Shown here: in pieces, positions 36,139 through 44,429 of the stretch
How positions within the stretch are numbered: position 1 is the first letter of the stretch
Layout: each line of letters opens with the position of its first letter
Assembly: GCF_000426545.1 (NCBI RefSeq)
Contig: NZ_AUFO01000011.1
Span: forward strand, 155,202 to 219,201
Length of the DNA: 64,000 nucleotides
Direction of reading: 5' to 3'
DNA from: Paenibacillus massiliensis subsp. panacisoli DSM 21345
Lineage (GTDB): Bacteria > Bacillota > Bacilli > Paenibacillales > Paenibacillaceae
The notes under the pieces: generated by a model
Told to the model about the DNA's origin: nothing
The model's input: only the letters and a program-made list of their open reading frames with translations
Databases searched by the model: none
Program-made: the position numbers and the translations under genes

Positions 36139-36860
36139 TTAGGAAAGTTTGATGGCGAATTGTAAAGCCGAGTGCGACAGTTCCTCTGAAAAAGATTGGT
36201 GAGCGGTTCTCCGGCCCAGACATTTACGTGGTCTGTGATTGGTCAAGTGCAGAGCGTTTTCTAGAGCTTCATCCGTGATTTGTGCGAAATTCGCCCCCTT
36301 GGGAAAAACTCTCGCAGGTGGCCATTGGCATTTTCATTCGAGCCGCGTTGCCAGGAGGAATACGGATCTGCATAATACACCTGCACCCAATGAATGGCTT
36401 CCAGGCTGGTGTAACAGGCGAACTCCTTGCCCCAGTCTCCGGTAGCGGTTTGAAACACATGGGCAGGGCACTGCGAAGCCGCTACCCCAAAGGCAATCTC
36501 CATGGACAACGCGGTACGGTCTGGCATACGAATCGCTGTGTACAAGCGGGTCTTTCGTTCGATGAACGTAGCTACGCAGCCCTTGCTGTTCCCACGGCCC
36601 GAGACCACCGAATCCAGCTCCCAATGGCCGAAGGTATCCCGGTTACGAATCTCTTTCGGATGCTGAGAGATGGGCTTGCCTACAGCGAACTTGCCGCGTG
36701 TCTCTGCTGGCTTCTGCCGCTTCCCTTTGTGCCTGAGGACAGCAAGTACGCCTTTCACCAGACGGCCTGTATACAGCCAGCGATAGATCGTTTTAAAACA
36801 TACCATCGATTAACCCTCCAGACGCAATCGCTCTACGATTTGCTCCGGAGACCAAGTCGC
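36139..36860 (-). pseudogene. IS30-family transposase remnant, frameshifted and 5'-truncated
   Basis: The minus strand encodes W-S-P-E-Q-I-V-E-R-L, a stop, then F-K-T-I-Y-R-W-L-Y, the DDE region G-H-W-E-L-D-S-V and E-R-K-T-R, and W-Q-R-G-S-N-E-N-A-N-G, typical of IS30 transposases. Near 36295 the frame shifts by one base in a T5-C3-A2-G5 run; after it the usual N-H-R-P-R-K-C-L-G end continues to a stop at 36139. The helix-turn-helix N-terminus is missing. No matching terminal repeats were found. Confidence 0.88.
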
Positions 36861-36861
36861 C

Positions 36862-36985
36862 TAAAGCCTTATGGCGCTTGAACGCTATATCATATGTATT
36901 TCTAAGTTTCCCCATAAGAAATCCCCTCAGAGTAGACAGAGTAAGGTACTTGCTTTTCTCTGTCTACTCTGAGGGGATGATATCA
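36862..36985 (-). mobile_element. IS3/IS150-like remnant, left end with orfA 5' fragment
   Basis: Reading inward on the minus strand, the end C-C-C-C-T-C-A-G-A-G-T-A-G-A-C-A-G resembles the right-end repeat at 32944 (CCCCTGTCAAGTAGACAG). It is followed by an ATG opening M-G-K-L-R-N-T-Y-D-I-A-F-K-R-H, an IS3-type OrfA beginning, which breaks off after about 17 codons where IS30 sequence starts. Orientation is the same as the fragment at 32944-33215, so the two could be the ends of one element. Confidence 0.6.
36921..36978. repeat. Perfect 20-bp inverted repeat
   Basis: ATCCCCTCAGAGTAGACAGA at 36921-36940 is repeated inverted at 36959-36978 with an 18-base spacer. It contains the IS-end-like CCCCT...AGTAGACAG motif twice, facing each other. 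Confidence 0.9.
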
Positions 36986-37098
36986 AACCGCAGTAGCTTC
37001 TTTTTTTGCATCCAGTATCTGGCAGAAGCATGATGTAGTTAGAAGACAGCTGACGGTTGGTAGGAGATTTTCAATAGCATTGGTATATCTCCGATTAG

Positions 37099-37833
37099 CT
37101 ATAGCAGTACCGTTAGACCAATCATCGTTAGCAATCCCAGGATGAATGAGATGGTCGCAACGCGCTGGTTGCCGTCCCCATGACTCTCCGGGATCAGCTC
37201 CTTGTAGACGATGAACATCATTGCACCGGCTGCAAAGGCGAGTCCGTAAGGCACCAGCCCGGCAACGAAGGAACTAAGATAATAGCCAATGAGACTCGTA
37301 ATGATCTCGACGGCACCCGTCAAGGTGGCGATACCAAGTGCCTTGAATCGTCCGATATTCTGATGCACCAGAAAGAGGGCAACGAGGAAGCCCTCAGGAG
37401 CATTTTGTAATCCGATTGACAGTGCGATCAGATTCCCGAGACTCTCATTCTCGCTCGCATAGCTCACACCTACGGATAGCCCTTCAGGCAGGTTATGCAA
37501 GGTGATTGCAGCGATAATCATGAAGGCCTTAGACTCCAGTTGGAAAATCTGCGGCTGGGTCGGGTCCTCCAAATCCACGTGAGGGATATACATTTCCAGT
37601 ACAAGCAATACAACAGCTCCCAGTAGCACACCTAACGACAGCACCAAAAAATTAGATTGATTCAAGGACTCCGGAATCAGATTGAACACAGAAGCTGAGG
37701 TCATAATGCCAGCCGCATAGGCCAGCAGGATATCACGCAGGCGATGCGTGACCCGCTTCATGAACAGAATAGGTATAGCTCCGAGTCCGGTAGACATCGC
37801 TGAGATGAAGCTACCGATAAATACATCATTCAT
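37099..37833 (-). CDS. ZIP-family divalent metal transporter
   Basis: A 244-residue, eight-helix protein. The metal-path motifs H-N-L-P-E-G in helix 4 and Q-N-A-P-E-G in helix 5 identify the ZIP (ZupT/GufA-like) family, which moves zinc or other divalent metals into the cytoplasm. The helix-5 His is replaced by Gln, as in several GufA-type members. A metal-operator-like sequence lies about 57 bases upstream of its start. Confidence 0.93.
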   Translation of the reverse strand: MNDVFIGSFISAMSTGLGAIPILFMKRVTHRLRDILLAYAAGIMTSASVFNLIPESLNQSNFLVLSLGVLLGAVVLLVLEMYIPHVDLEDPTQPQIFQLESKAFMIIAAITLHNLPEGLSVGVSYASENESLGNLIALSIGLQNAPEGFLVALFLVHQNIGRFKALGIATLTGAVEIITSLIGYYLSSFVAGLVPYGLAFAAGAMMFIVYKELIPESHGDGNQRVATISFILGLLTMIGLTVLL

Positions 37834-37889
37834 TTGACGGACAAGACCTCCCCAAGTACTTATATAAATAATTTTGAGATTCCATAATT

Positions 37890-37905
37890 AATTGTTCAAT
37901 ATTTA
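37890..37905 (-). promoter_or_regulatory. Sequence resembling the metal-sensor operator, before the ZIP gene
   Basis: AATTGTTCAATATTTA shares AATTGTTCA and 13 of 16 bases with the site at 26689. It lies in the minus-strand gene's promoter region. The similarity is within AT-rich DNA, so it may be chance. Confidence 0.3.
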
Positions 37906-38030
37906 ATTACTTCATACTAGATTGCTTCATGAAAACTTCATTTGACCTTTTCTCTCCTATTCCGCATAATTAAGTTACACATTAGAATGATTATAAACTA
38001 CAACAGTAGGAAATGGCTATTTCAACCTAG

Positions 38031-38046
38031 ACTTTTGTTCAAAAGT
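38031..38046. promoter_or_regulatory. Palindrome upstream of trxB
   Basis: ACTTTTG and CAAAAGT arms with a 2-base centre form a 16-base palindrome in the 358-base gap between the ZIP gene and trxB. It may be an operator; no known regulator consensus was matched. The rest of the gap shows nothing else. Confidence 0.3.
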
Positions 38047-38191
38047 AGTTCAAACGTAATTAGAGAGTAGCCCGCATCCAGCCATAGATAAAGATTCGAG
38101 CTTTCCTGCTCGGGCCCTTACCTAGTATATGCCGAGGGTGCTCATCCATGTAGCTTGTCTTTCCTTAATTCACATATTGGAGGTTGATCTT

Positions 38192-39136
38192 ATGTATAAA
38201 TCTATCATTATCGGTACAGGACCTGCGGGTCTGACAGCAGCAATCTATCTGGCTCGTGCGAACATGAGCCCACTCGTCATTGAAGGCCCACAGCCTGGCG
38301 GTCAGTTGACTACCACTACTGAGGTTGAGAACTTCCCAGGCTTCCCGGAAGGAATCATGGGCCCTGAGCTGATGGAAAATATGCGTCAGCAAGCAGAGCG
38401 CTTTGGTGCGGAGTTCCGTACAGGATGGGTCAACAAGGTCGATACGTCGAGCCGTCCATTCAAGCTGGAGGTCGAAGGTCTGGGTGAGCTCGTAACCGAT
38501 ACACTCATTCTGTCCACGGGTGCAACTGCAAAATATCTGGGTATCCCTGGAGAGCAAACGAACATTGGACGTGGTGTCAGCACATGTGCAACCTGTGATG
38601 GCTTCTTCTTCCGCAACAAAGAGATTATCGTGGTGGGCGGCGGCGATTCCGCGCTGGAGGAAGCGAACTTCCTGACTCGCTTTGCTTCCAAAGTAACGCT
38701 GGTTCACCGTCGTGAAGAGCTGCGTGCTTCCAAGATCATGCAGGATCGTGCACGTGCTAACGAGAAGATTGAATGGGCGCTCAACCGTACACCGCTGGAA
38801 GTCGTTGCTCAAGAGAATGGCGGCGTAACCGGACTGCGTATGAAGAACAACGAGACAGGTGAGGAAGAGCTGCTGGAAGCAAGCGGTGTGTTCGTAGCGA
38901 TCGGACATCATCCGAATACAGGCTTCCTGAACGGTCAGATTACTACGGATGAGAATGGTTATATTGTAACGAAGGCAGGCACCTCCGAGACGAACATTCC
39001 GGGCGTATTCGCTTGTGGTGACGTGCAGGATACTCGCTACAGACAAGCAATCACTGCTGCAGGTAGTGGATGTATGGCTGCAATGGATGCTGAGAAATAT
39101 ATTGAAAGCCTGGAGCACAGCTCGGTAACGCTGTAA
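38192..39136 (+). CDS. trxB: Thioredoxin reductase
   Basis: A 314-residue NADPH-dependent flavoenzyme. FAD-binding G-T-G-P-A-G at residues 8-13, redox pair C-A-T-C in the middle, NADPH-binding G-G-G-D-S-A, and closing C-G-D-V-Q-D. Start ATG 38192 has GGAGG 8 bases upstream; the longer frame from 38129 has no site. The thioredoxin/glutaredoxin-like gene follows. Confidence 0.96.
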   Translation: MYKSIIIGTGPAGLTAAIYLARANMSPLVIEGPQPGGQLTTTTEVENFPGFPEGIMGPELMENMRQQAERFGAEFRTGWVNKVDTSSRPFKLEVEGLGELVTDTLILSTGATAKYLGIPGEQTNIGRGVSTCATCDGFFFRNKEIIVVGGGDSALEEANFLTRFASKVTLVHRREELRASKIMQDRARANEKIEWALNRTPLEVVAQENGGVTGLRMKNNETGEEELLEASGVFVAIGHHPNTGFLNGQITTDENGYIVTKAGTSETNIPGVFACGDVQDTRYRQAITAAGSGCMAAMDAEKYIESLEHSSVTL

Positions 39137-39283
39137 GTTGTTGTAGGTTATTACAGGCTGGCTTGAAACGTTGATTGGCCATGTTTTACAATAGTGCTAA
39201 GACATTTGTTCGAGGCATTCATCCGGAGCATTGGAGCTCTTGGAGGGAATATTTTTTACAAATCTAATGATGAGGTGATTTCG

Positions 39284-39520
39284 ATGGAAAAAGCGATCGT
39301 ATATACATCCAGCAACTGCCCGCACTGCAAACAGGTGAAGAGCTTCCTGACGGAGCAAGGTGTGGAATTCGAGGAACGCAACATTGAGACGAATGACGCT
39401 TATGCACAAGAGGTATGGGACATGGGAATTCGTGCGGTGCCTCTGACCCTGATCGGGGATGCTCGCATCTCTGGTATGAACAAGACCCAATTCAACAAGG
39501 TGCTGAACCCAGAAGGTTAA
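39284..39520 (+). CDS. Glutaredoxin/NrdH-like redox protein
   Basis: A 78-residue thioredoxin-fold protein with active site C-P-H-C (residues 12-15) and the cis-Pro region I-R-A-V-P-L-T. It lacks a membrane segment. As it follows trxB, it is likely reduced by thioredoxin reductase, as NrdH is. ATG 39284 has GAGGTGAT upstream; the frame from 39194 is too long. Confidence 0.9.
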   Translation: MEKAIVYTSSNCPHCKQVKSFLTEQGVEFEERNIETNDAYAQEVWDMGIRAVPLTLIGDARISGMNKTQFNKVLNPEG

Positions 39521-39570
39521 TAAGGTAAGAGCTTTTGCTGAGAAGCGGCAAAGGGCCCAATCTATACAGA

Positions 39571-39603
39571 AGCCAGTTACTCTTAGGAGTGCTGGCTTTT
39601 TTT
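39571..39603 (+). terminator. Rho-independent terminator
   Basis: AGCCAG / CTGGCT with inner ACTC / GAGT, followed by a run of seven T. Confidence 0.92.
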
Positions 39604-39705
39604 GTGTGCGGACACAGACATGTCTGAGAAATGTATAAAATATATCTATTTGGCATGCGACAGTCTCTGCGGATGTTTCATGGTGTCGTAATCGCATTCG
39701 ATGAG

Positions 39706-39734
39706 AAAAAGTAAATATGTTACATAATAACTTT
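39706..39734 (+). promoter_or_regulatory. Shared receptor-gene operator, copy 1
   Basis: GTAAATATGTTAC (39711-39723) is a GTAA-N5-TTAC palindrome followed by ATAATAACTT. The same block lies at 41327-41353 before the second receptor, at nearly the same distance (~87 bases) from the start codon. Confidence 0.65.
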
Positions 39735-39809
39735 GAATTATATGAATTATTAATCAATTGTCTTTTGCGGGTGGTAATTTATTTTATAAGAGGGTGAGGT
39801 AGGCACTGG

Positions 39810-41150
39810 GTGGAGCAAATGACGGTAATACGTTCAGAGATAGAGTGCTATATGAGGGAGCAAGGAATGAATATTACGACATTAAGCAGGCTCAGTGGCC
39901 TGAACGTGGGTACAGTTAGCTCCGTATTGAACGGCCACAAGCTCATCGCTGTTGATCAGCTTGACCGGATCACCTCGGTTATGGGATTGCCACAAGGACA
40001 CTATTACTCACGGTATATTCAGGAATCCATGGTGGATACGCCACCGAATTGGCGCCGAATAAGACCTTTATTGTATCGCTGCGTGGAGCTGAATCTGCTT
40101 GATTGTATAAGGCAAATTGTTAATTTACTATTGGATAACCTGATGTATTCCGCATTGCTATTTGAGACGGCAGAGGATATGTATCAGATGCAGCAGGGGG
40201 AGGCGGCCTCGATATTGTATGAAGGCGTAGCTCAGAGTGAGTTGCGACAGCATTCTGAGCGGCTTGCCGTGTGCCAGTATCGTCTCTTCACTCTCAAGCT
40301 GAGTGAGGATCAGGCACGTAATCTGGAGGCGGCGATCCAGTTCGAGCCTTACGTAGAGCGTCTAGATGAGATTGAGCAATTGGATGCGTTGCGGGATTTG
40401 GCTAATATTTATCGCTCTTTGCGCAGATGGGATAAAGTGCAGGATTTAGTGCTAATGCTAAGAACAAAGGCAAGTATTCTGTACGATCTGTCCCATAATC
40501 CTGAGCTGAAAAGACGGGAGCAGCCGAAGCACGCAAGTAGACCTATATTTTATTACATAGCTTTCTCAAACTTGTTAATGTGCAATGTTGTATTGGAAAA
40601 AGAAGATTTTGAAGGGGCGCTTCGATATATTAGATTGTATGAAGATTTATCTTGGGTAAGAGAGACTGATAAGGAAACATTGTATTGGAAGAATCAATTT
40701 AAAGAGTGGGCTGAGGTCAATATTCATGTATGTAAGTTATTGTCAGGTGATGTGTCTGTTATTCCTTCTTATCTGAACTACCTTCAGAGTAAGAAGCAGG
40801 AATTGTTATCTGGTATGATCAACATTTTGGAGGCTGCCAATTCATATCGCTTTGATTTGGAAATATATCAAGACAAGATCAATCTAGCCATCAACCATTT
40901 AACATCACAGAGCCAAGATAATGATCTAGGGGTGTATACGAAACAGTATTTTAACGATCGAATGTCTCTGTTGTTCTACGAATTAGCAATGTACTACATT
41001 GGTAGGAGAGATTTCTTAAAAGCGAAGGAGTATATCGAGGTCTGGAAAAAGTATACGACGTTGAATAATGAGCAATCTCTTCTCAGGTATCATACGCTAT
41101 TAGACATGCTGACTTCTGGTATAGATAATGACACACCAGATGCTCATTAG
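39810..41150 (+). CDS. AimR/Alo-like peptide receptor-regulator 1
   Basis: A 446-residue protein. An N-terminal XRE-type helix-turn-helix covers about residues 8-58 (L-S-R-L-S-G-L-N-V-G-T-V-S-S-V-L-N-G), followed by a long all-helical TPR-like region to the end. This is the plan of the RRNPP peptide receptors, and specifically of AimR-like orphan receptors described in Paenibacillus polymyxa, as I recall. GTG 39810 has GAGG-type sequence 7 bases before and matches the start of the paralogue. No signal-peptide precursor gene was found after it, unlike receptor 2. Confidence 0.82.
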   Translation: MEQMTVIRSEIECYMREQGMNITTLSRLSGLNVGTVSSVLNGHKLIAVDQLDRITSVMGLPQGHYYSRYIQESMVDTPPNWRRIRPLLYRCVELNLLDCIRQIVNLLLDNLMYSALLFETAEDMYQMQQGEAASILYEGVAQSELRQHSERLAVCQYRLFTLKLSEDQARNLEAAIQFEPYVERLDEIEQLDALRDLANIYRSLRRWDKVQDLVLMLRTKASILYDLSHNPELKRREQPKHASRPIFYYIAFSNLLMCNVVLEKEDFEGALRYIRLYEDLSWVRETDKETLYWKNQFKEWAEVNIHVCKLLSGDVSVIPSYLNYLQSKKQELLSGMINILEAANSYRFDLEIYQDKINLAINHLTSQSQDNDLGVYTKQYFNDRMSLLFYELAMYYIGRRDFLKAKEYIEVWKKYTTLNNEQSLLRYHTLLDMLTSGIDNDTPDAH

Positions 41151-41226
41151 TCCTACACATGTGGAACTCCTATAAGTGTTACTTGGATGGGCTTCCGATT
41201 TTAAATCATTGCTGTACACAGACTAA

Positions 41227-41257
41227 AGCCAGAGCTATGAACGTGCTGGCTTTTTTT
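41227..41257 (+). terminator. Rho-independent terminator
   Basis: AGCCAG / CTGGCT stem followed by seven T, closely similar to the terminator at 39571. It separates the two receptor genes. Confidence 0.9.
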
Positions 41258-41290
41258 GTATTTAAATCGTTGTTGGTGTGAGGTTCAGTA

Positions 41291-41318
41291 TTGACCAACT
41301 TATCCCATGTGCTATACT
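41291..41318 (+). promoter_or_regulatory. Promoter of receptor 2
   Basis: TTGACC (41291-41296) and TATACT (41313-41318) with a 16-base spacer. The operator palindrome begins 13 bases after the -10 box. Confidence 0.55.
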
Positions 41319-41326
41319 TGGTGAAT

Positions 41327-41353
41327 AAAAGTAAAAATATTACATAATAACTT
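41327..41353 (+). promoter_or_regulatory. Shared receptor-gene operator, copy 2
   Basis: GTAAAAATATTAC (41331-41343) followed by ATAATAACTT, matching copy 1 at 39706. Its place just after the -10 box fits repression by the receptors' own HTH domain, which is inferred. Confidence 0.65.
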
Positions 41354-41426
41354 CGGATTGTATTTGTAGTATGTTATATGGATTTCAAAGCGTTTACGCT
41401 TCCTTAATAGCTAAGGGGTGGTTACT

Positions 41427-42806
41427 TTGGAGATGACGAGCACAATACGTTCAGAGATTGAGCAATTCATGGATCAGCAACAATTCAAGGTTAGCCAGCT
41501 AGGAAGACGGACAGGGCTGAATCCAGGGACGATCAGCTCTATTCTTAATGGCCATAAGCTCATTGCTGTTGATCAGCTTGATCGGGTAACTTCAGTCATG
41601 GGGCTGGAGGAGGGGTACTTTTATTCGCAATACATACAAGAATCTATGGTAGATGCACCGCCGAACTGGCGCAGGCTGAAGCCGTTATTATTTCGCTGTG
41701 CGGAGTTGAATCGTCTGGATTGTACTCAGCGCATCGTTAATTTGCTGTTGGATAACCTGACCTATTCCCCTTTGCTATTTGAGACGGCTGAGGAGTTGAG
41801 GGATCTTGGGGAGCTTGCAGCAGCAGCCCTGTTGTATGAAGGTGTGTCACTCAGTGAACGCAGTCAGCATTCAGAGAGACTTGCCCTATGTCAGTATCGA
41901 CTCTTCACGCTGCGATTGGGTGAGGATCAGGCGAAGAATCTGGAGGCGGCAATTCATTTTGAGCCTTATGTAGAGCGTCTTGATGAGATGGAACAACTGG
42001 ACGCGCTGCGGGATTTAGCTAATGCTTATCGCTCACTGAGAAAGTGGGATAAGGTAGCAAATATTGCTCATATTATGGGCAAGAAGGCGAATATCATGTA
42101 TGAACTGCTACATAATACCGAGCTGAGAAGAAAAGAGGAGCCTGTCAGAACGCAGAAGCCACTGTTTTATTACATTGCGTTATCCAAGCTATTACTTGCA
42201 AATGCCCACGATGAGAAAGGGGATTACAAGCAAGCCCTTAGTTATAACAGTCAATATGCGAACTTATCTTGGGTACGAGAGACGGATGCAGAGACTTTGC
42301 GCTGGAAAGGTTTGTTTGCAGAGTGGTCTGAAGTAAATACTTATGTGACACTTCTTATGTCTGGAGATACAGAGGTCATTCCTCAATATTTAGACTATTT
42401 AAATACAAGGAATGAAGAATTACTCCCTGGCTTATTAAACATTATCCAGGCTGCTAACAAGTACGGACATGACGTGAATAGTATTCTTGAGCAGTATCGT
42501 AATGCAATAGAGCAAATTATTAAACGTGAATTGGATACTGGTATATACACACAACAAAATGTTAGCGAGCGAATAACCAGATTGCTATACGAGTTATCTT
42601 CTTACTATTTTCCAAGAGGAGAGTACAAGTATGGATTTCGCTACTTAATGTTGAGTTTGAAAAATTCAATTGCAATTAACAATGAAAAATGCATACTTAA
42701 CTGTATGAAATTATTTGAATGTTATAGGCCATGTGCGTCTATTGATGTATGTCATGACTACCGCTTACTGGTCATAGGGGGAACTTGTAATGAAAAAAAT
42801 AGTTAG
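41427..42806 (+). CDS. AimR/Alo-like peptide receptor-regulator 2
   Basis: A 459-residue paralogue of receptor 1, with long identical blocks such as L-N-G-H-K-L-I-A-V-D-Q-L-D-R, Y-I-Q-E-S-M-V-D and H-F-E-P-Y-V-E-R-L-D-E. It has an XRE-type HTH (residues about 10-60) and a TPR-like helical body. TTG 41427 has AAGGGGTGG 5 bases upstream and aligns with the start of receptor 1; GTG 41418 overlaps the ribosome site. Divergence from receptor 1 is greatest in the C-terminal third, where a peptide ligand is bound in this family. Its last 17 bases overlap the peptide-precursor gene. Confidence 0.85.
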   Translation: MEMTSTIRSEIEQFMDQQQFKVSQLGRRTGLNPGTISSILNGHKLIAVDQLDRVTSVMGLEEGYFYSQYIQESMVDAPPNWRRLKPLLFRCAELNRLDCTQRIVNLLLDNLTYSPLLFETAEELRDLGELAAAALLYEGVSLSERSQHSERLALCQYRLFTLRLGEDQAKNLEAAIHFEPYVERLDEMEQLDALRDLANAYRSLRKWDKVANIAHIMGKKANIMYELLHNTELRRKEEPVRTQKPLFYYIALSKLLLANAHDEKGDYKQALSYNSQYANLSWVRETDAETLRWKGLFAEWSEVNTYVTLLMSGDTEVIPQYLDYLNTRNEELLPGLLNIIQAANKYGHDVNSILEQYRNAIEQIIKRELDTGIYTQQNVSERITRLLYELSSYYFPRGEYKYGFRYLMLSLKNSIAINNEKCILNCMKLFECYRPCASIDVCHDYRLLVIGGTCNEKNS

Positions 42807-42921
42807 TTCACTTGTTGTTCTATTTTGCGCTCTGATGTTTGTTATTCCCACTCTGTCTCCATCTCCTATCACTTCAGTAGGTAATCCCTTAATAACTCAA
42901 AGTGACTATCACGGTGGTTAA
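42790..42921 (+). CDS. Phr/AimP/AloP-like secreted signal-peptide precursor
   Basis: A 43-residue ORF in a different frame, overlapping the end of receptor 2 by 17 bases. It opens M-K-K-I-V-S-S, has a hydrophobic core over residues 8-21, then a short Ser/Pro-rich stretch, and ends in S-D-Y-H-G-G. GGGGGA lies 8 bases before the ATG. This is the layout of quorum-sensing or arbitrium-type precursors: export signal followed by a C-terminal segment that matures to a short peptide and re-enters cells to bind the adjacent receptor. The mature peptide is probably taken from the last 6-10 residues; the exact cut is not determined. Confidence 0.8.
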   Translation: MKKIVSSLVVLFCALMFVIPTLSPSPITSVGNPLITQSDYHGG

Positions 42922-43066
42922 TAGCAAGAAGGGTCGTCAGCGATAGGCTGGTGGCCTAAATTCAGTGGATATTATCCATTTGAACTCTTATCGTGGTCAC
43001 CCACTAGAACGTTTAGCTAATTTCTATTTCTTACAGACACAGCTATTGCTTTGGCTGAAACTTATT

Positions 43067-43230
43067 CATGTTAAATGTCTGGAGAGCGTAGTAGTTAGCG
43101 GAAAGCGGGGAAGCCCTAGAGAAACGAAGTGTCCGCCTTTAAGCGTACTGTTCATCTGCTTGTTATGTTCGATCAAAAGAACAGTAGGCTTAACAGCGGT
43201 CGACAGGGCTCCCCGCTTGCAGCGGCTCTA
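43067..43230 (+). repeat. Structured intergenic repeat, copy 1
   Basis: About 164 bases, repeated in inverted orientation at 54037-54201 with similarity of roughly 80-85% by eye. It folds as an outer arm (AAGCGGGGA with TCCCCGCTT plus AGGGC/GCCCT) and an inner stem-loop (TACTGTTC / GAACAGTA, extended by TTAAGC / GCTTAA). Stems are conserved and the loop varies. The 145 bases between the peptide gene and this repeat hold no feature. Confidence 0.9.
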
Positions 43231-43256
43231 CACTCCCATATGATTTGGTCAAGGTA

Positions 43257-44429
43257 CTATAGCGACACCCGCACATGCCCCAAATACGCAGAGATCGCCG
43301 TATAGGCTGCACCGAGCATGGTGGAGCGGCTGCCAAGCTGGGCGAAACGAATGTTCAGCTCCCGACGATGGTAGGGAAGTGTACGCTCCGCGACAATATC
43401 CTGCAACGGCGTTTCCAGCCATGCGCGAGCCTCGGATAGATTTCCTCCGATGATAATCAGCTCTGGATTGAAGCTGTTCACAATATTCGTAATCCCGATT
43501 CCCATATAGGCACCGATCTCATGAAATAGCTGCTGCACCTGCGTATTGCCATGACTTGCATGCTGTAATAGCTCTGGTGTGTGAAGCGTGGGCAATGGTG
43601 GCTCCGAACGCGTGTAGTATCTTTCGGACGCATACAGCTCCCAGCAGCCCCGACTACCGCAGGAGCAGCGAAGCCCATCCCAGTCAATCGACATGTGACC
43701 TGTCTCCCCGGCATAACCCCATGATCCTTTGTACGGCTTGCCATCCATAATGATGCCCGATCCAATCCCTGAGCCTACACTGATGTAGACCAGATTCCTT
43801 GTACCATAGCCTTCCTCGCCAGCCATCCCGTAATGTAGCTCACCTTGTGCTCCGGCATTAGCTTCATTGTCTACAAGTACGGGCATCTGGAGCTCTGCCG
43901 CCAGCTGTTGTCCAAGAGGCACCTCTTCCCAGCCCAGATTGGGAGCGAATAGTACTGTACCATCGGCATCGACCATCCCCGGCACTCCTATACCAACACC
44001 AACAATGCCATGTCTTGAAGAAGGAGCAAGCGCTGATAGCTGGCGCACCATCGCCTGAATATATTCCAATACCGACGGATAGTCTGTACGCTCCAGCGGG
44101 AGGGACTGCTCAGCCTCTACATGCCCGTGCAGATCCGTCAGTACTCCCTTGAGATAGCTGACGCTCAGCTCCAGACCGATGGCGAAGCCAGAACGACCAT
44201 TGAACAGCAACAGCAACGGCTTGCGCCCTCCACTGGATTCACCTGGCCCCATCTCTTGAATCAAATCCTCCGTAATTAGCTCGGCTACGAGGTTGGATAC
44301 CGTGGCTTTGTTCAAACCGGTTCGCTGTGACACCTGCACGCGTGACAAGGGAGCATACTGCCGAATCGTATCCAGCACAATGGATTTATTTATTTTTTTG
44401 ACAAGTGCCTGATCACCTGTGACCTTCAT
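43257..44429 (-). CDS. xylR: Xylose-responsive repressor, ROK family
   Basis: A 390-residue repressor: N-terminal winged helix-turn-helix (S-Q-R-T-G-L-N-K-A-T-V-S-N-L) and a ROK sugar-kinase-like domain with G-V-G-I-G-V-P-G, zinc-type C-S-C-G-S-R-G-C-W-E and I-I-I-G-G-N. It is divergent from xylAB, the usual arrangement. Start ATG 44429 has AGGA 9 bases upstream; GTG 44438 is an alternative. It should bind the operator at 44541 and let go when xylose is present. Confidence 0.94.
   Translation of the reverse strand: MKVTGDQALVKKINKSIVLDTIRQYAPLSRVQVSQRTGLNKATVSNLVAELITEDLIQEMGPGESSGGRKPLLLLFNGRSGFAIGLELSVSYLKGVLTDLHGHVEAEQSLPLERTDYPSVLEYIQAMVRQLSALAPSSRHGIVGVGIGVPGMVDADGTVLFAPNLGWEEVPLGQQLAAELQMPVLVDNEANAGAQGELHYGMAGEEGYGTRNLVYISVGSGIGSGIIMDGKPYKGSWGYAGETGHMSIDWDGLRCSCGSRGCWELYASERYYTRSEPPLPTLHTPELLQHASHGNTQVQQLFHEIGAYMGIGITNIVNSFNPELIIIGGNLSEARAWLETPLQDIVAERTLPYHRRELNIRFAQLGSRSTMLGAAYTAISAYLGHVRVSL

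Noticed and set aside
36282..36881. 199-residue plus-strand ORF
   Set aside because: Antisense of the IS30 transposase remnant.
38165..39118. 317-residue minus-strand ORF
   Set aside because: Antisense of trxB with no ribosome site or domain.
41159..41280. ORF after receptor 1 considered as its peptide precursor
   Set aside because: No ribosome site, runs through the terminator, and the hydrophobic part is at the wrong end.
42965..43243. 92-residue ORF over structured repeat copy 1, with a similar frame in copy 2 on the minus strand
   Set aside because: Starts differ, no ribosome site is present, and the conserved part coincides with the RNA-like stems. A conserved short protein cannot be fully excluded, but structure explains the pattern better.
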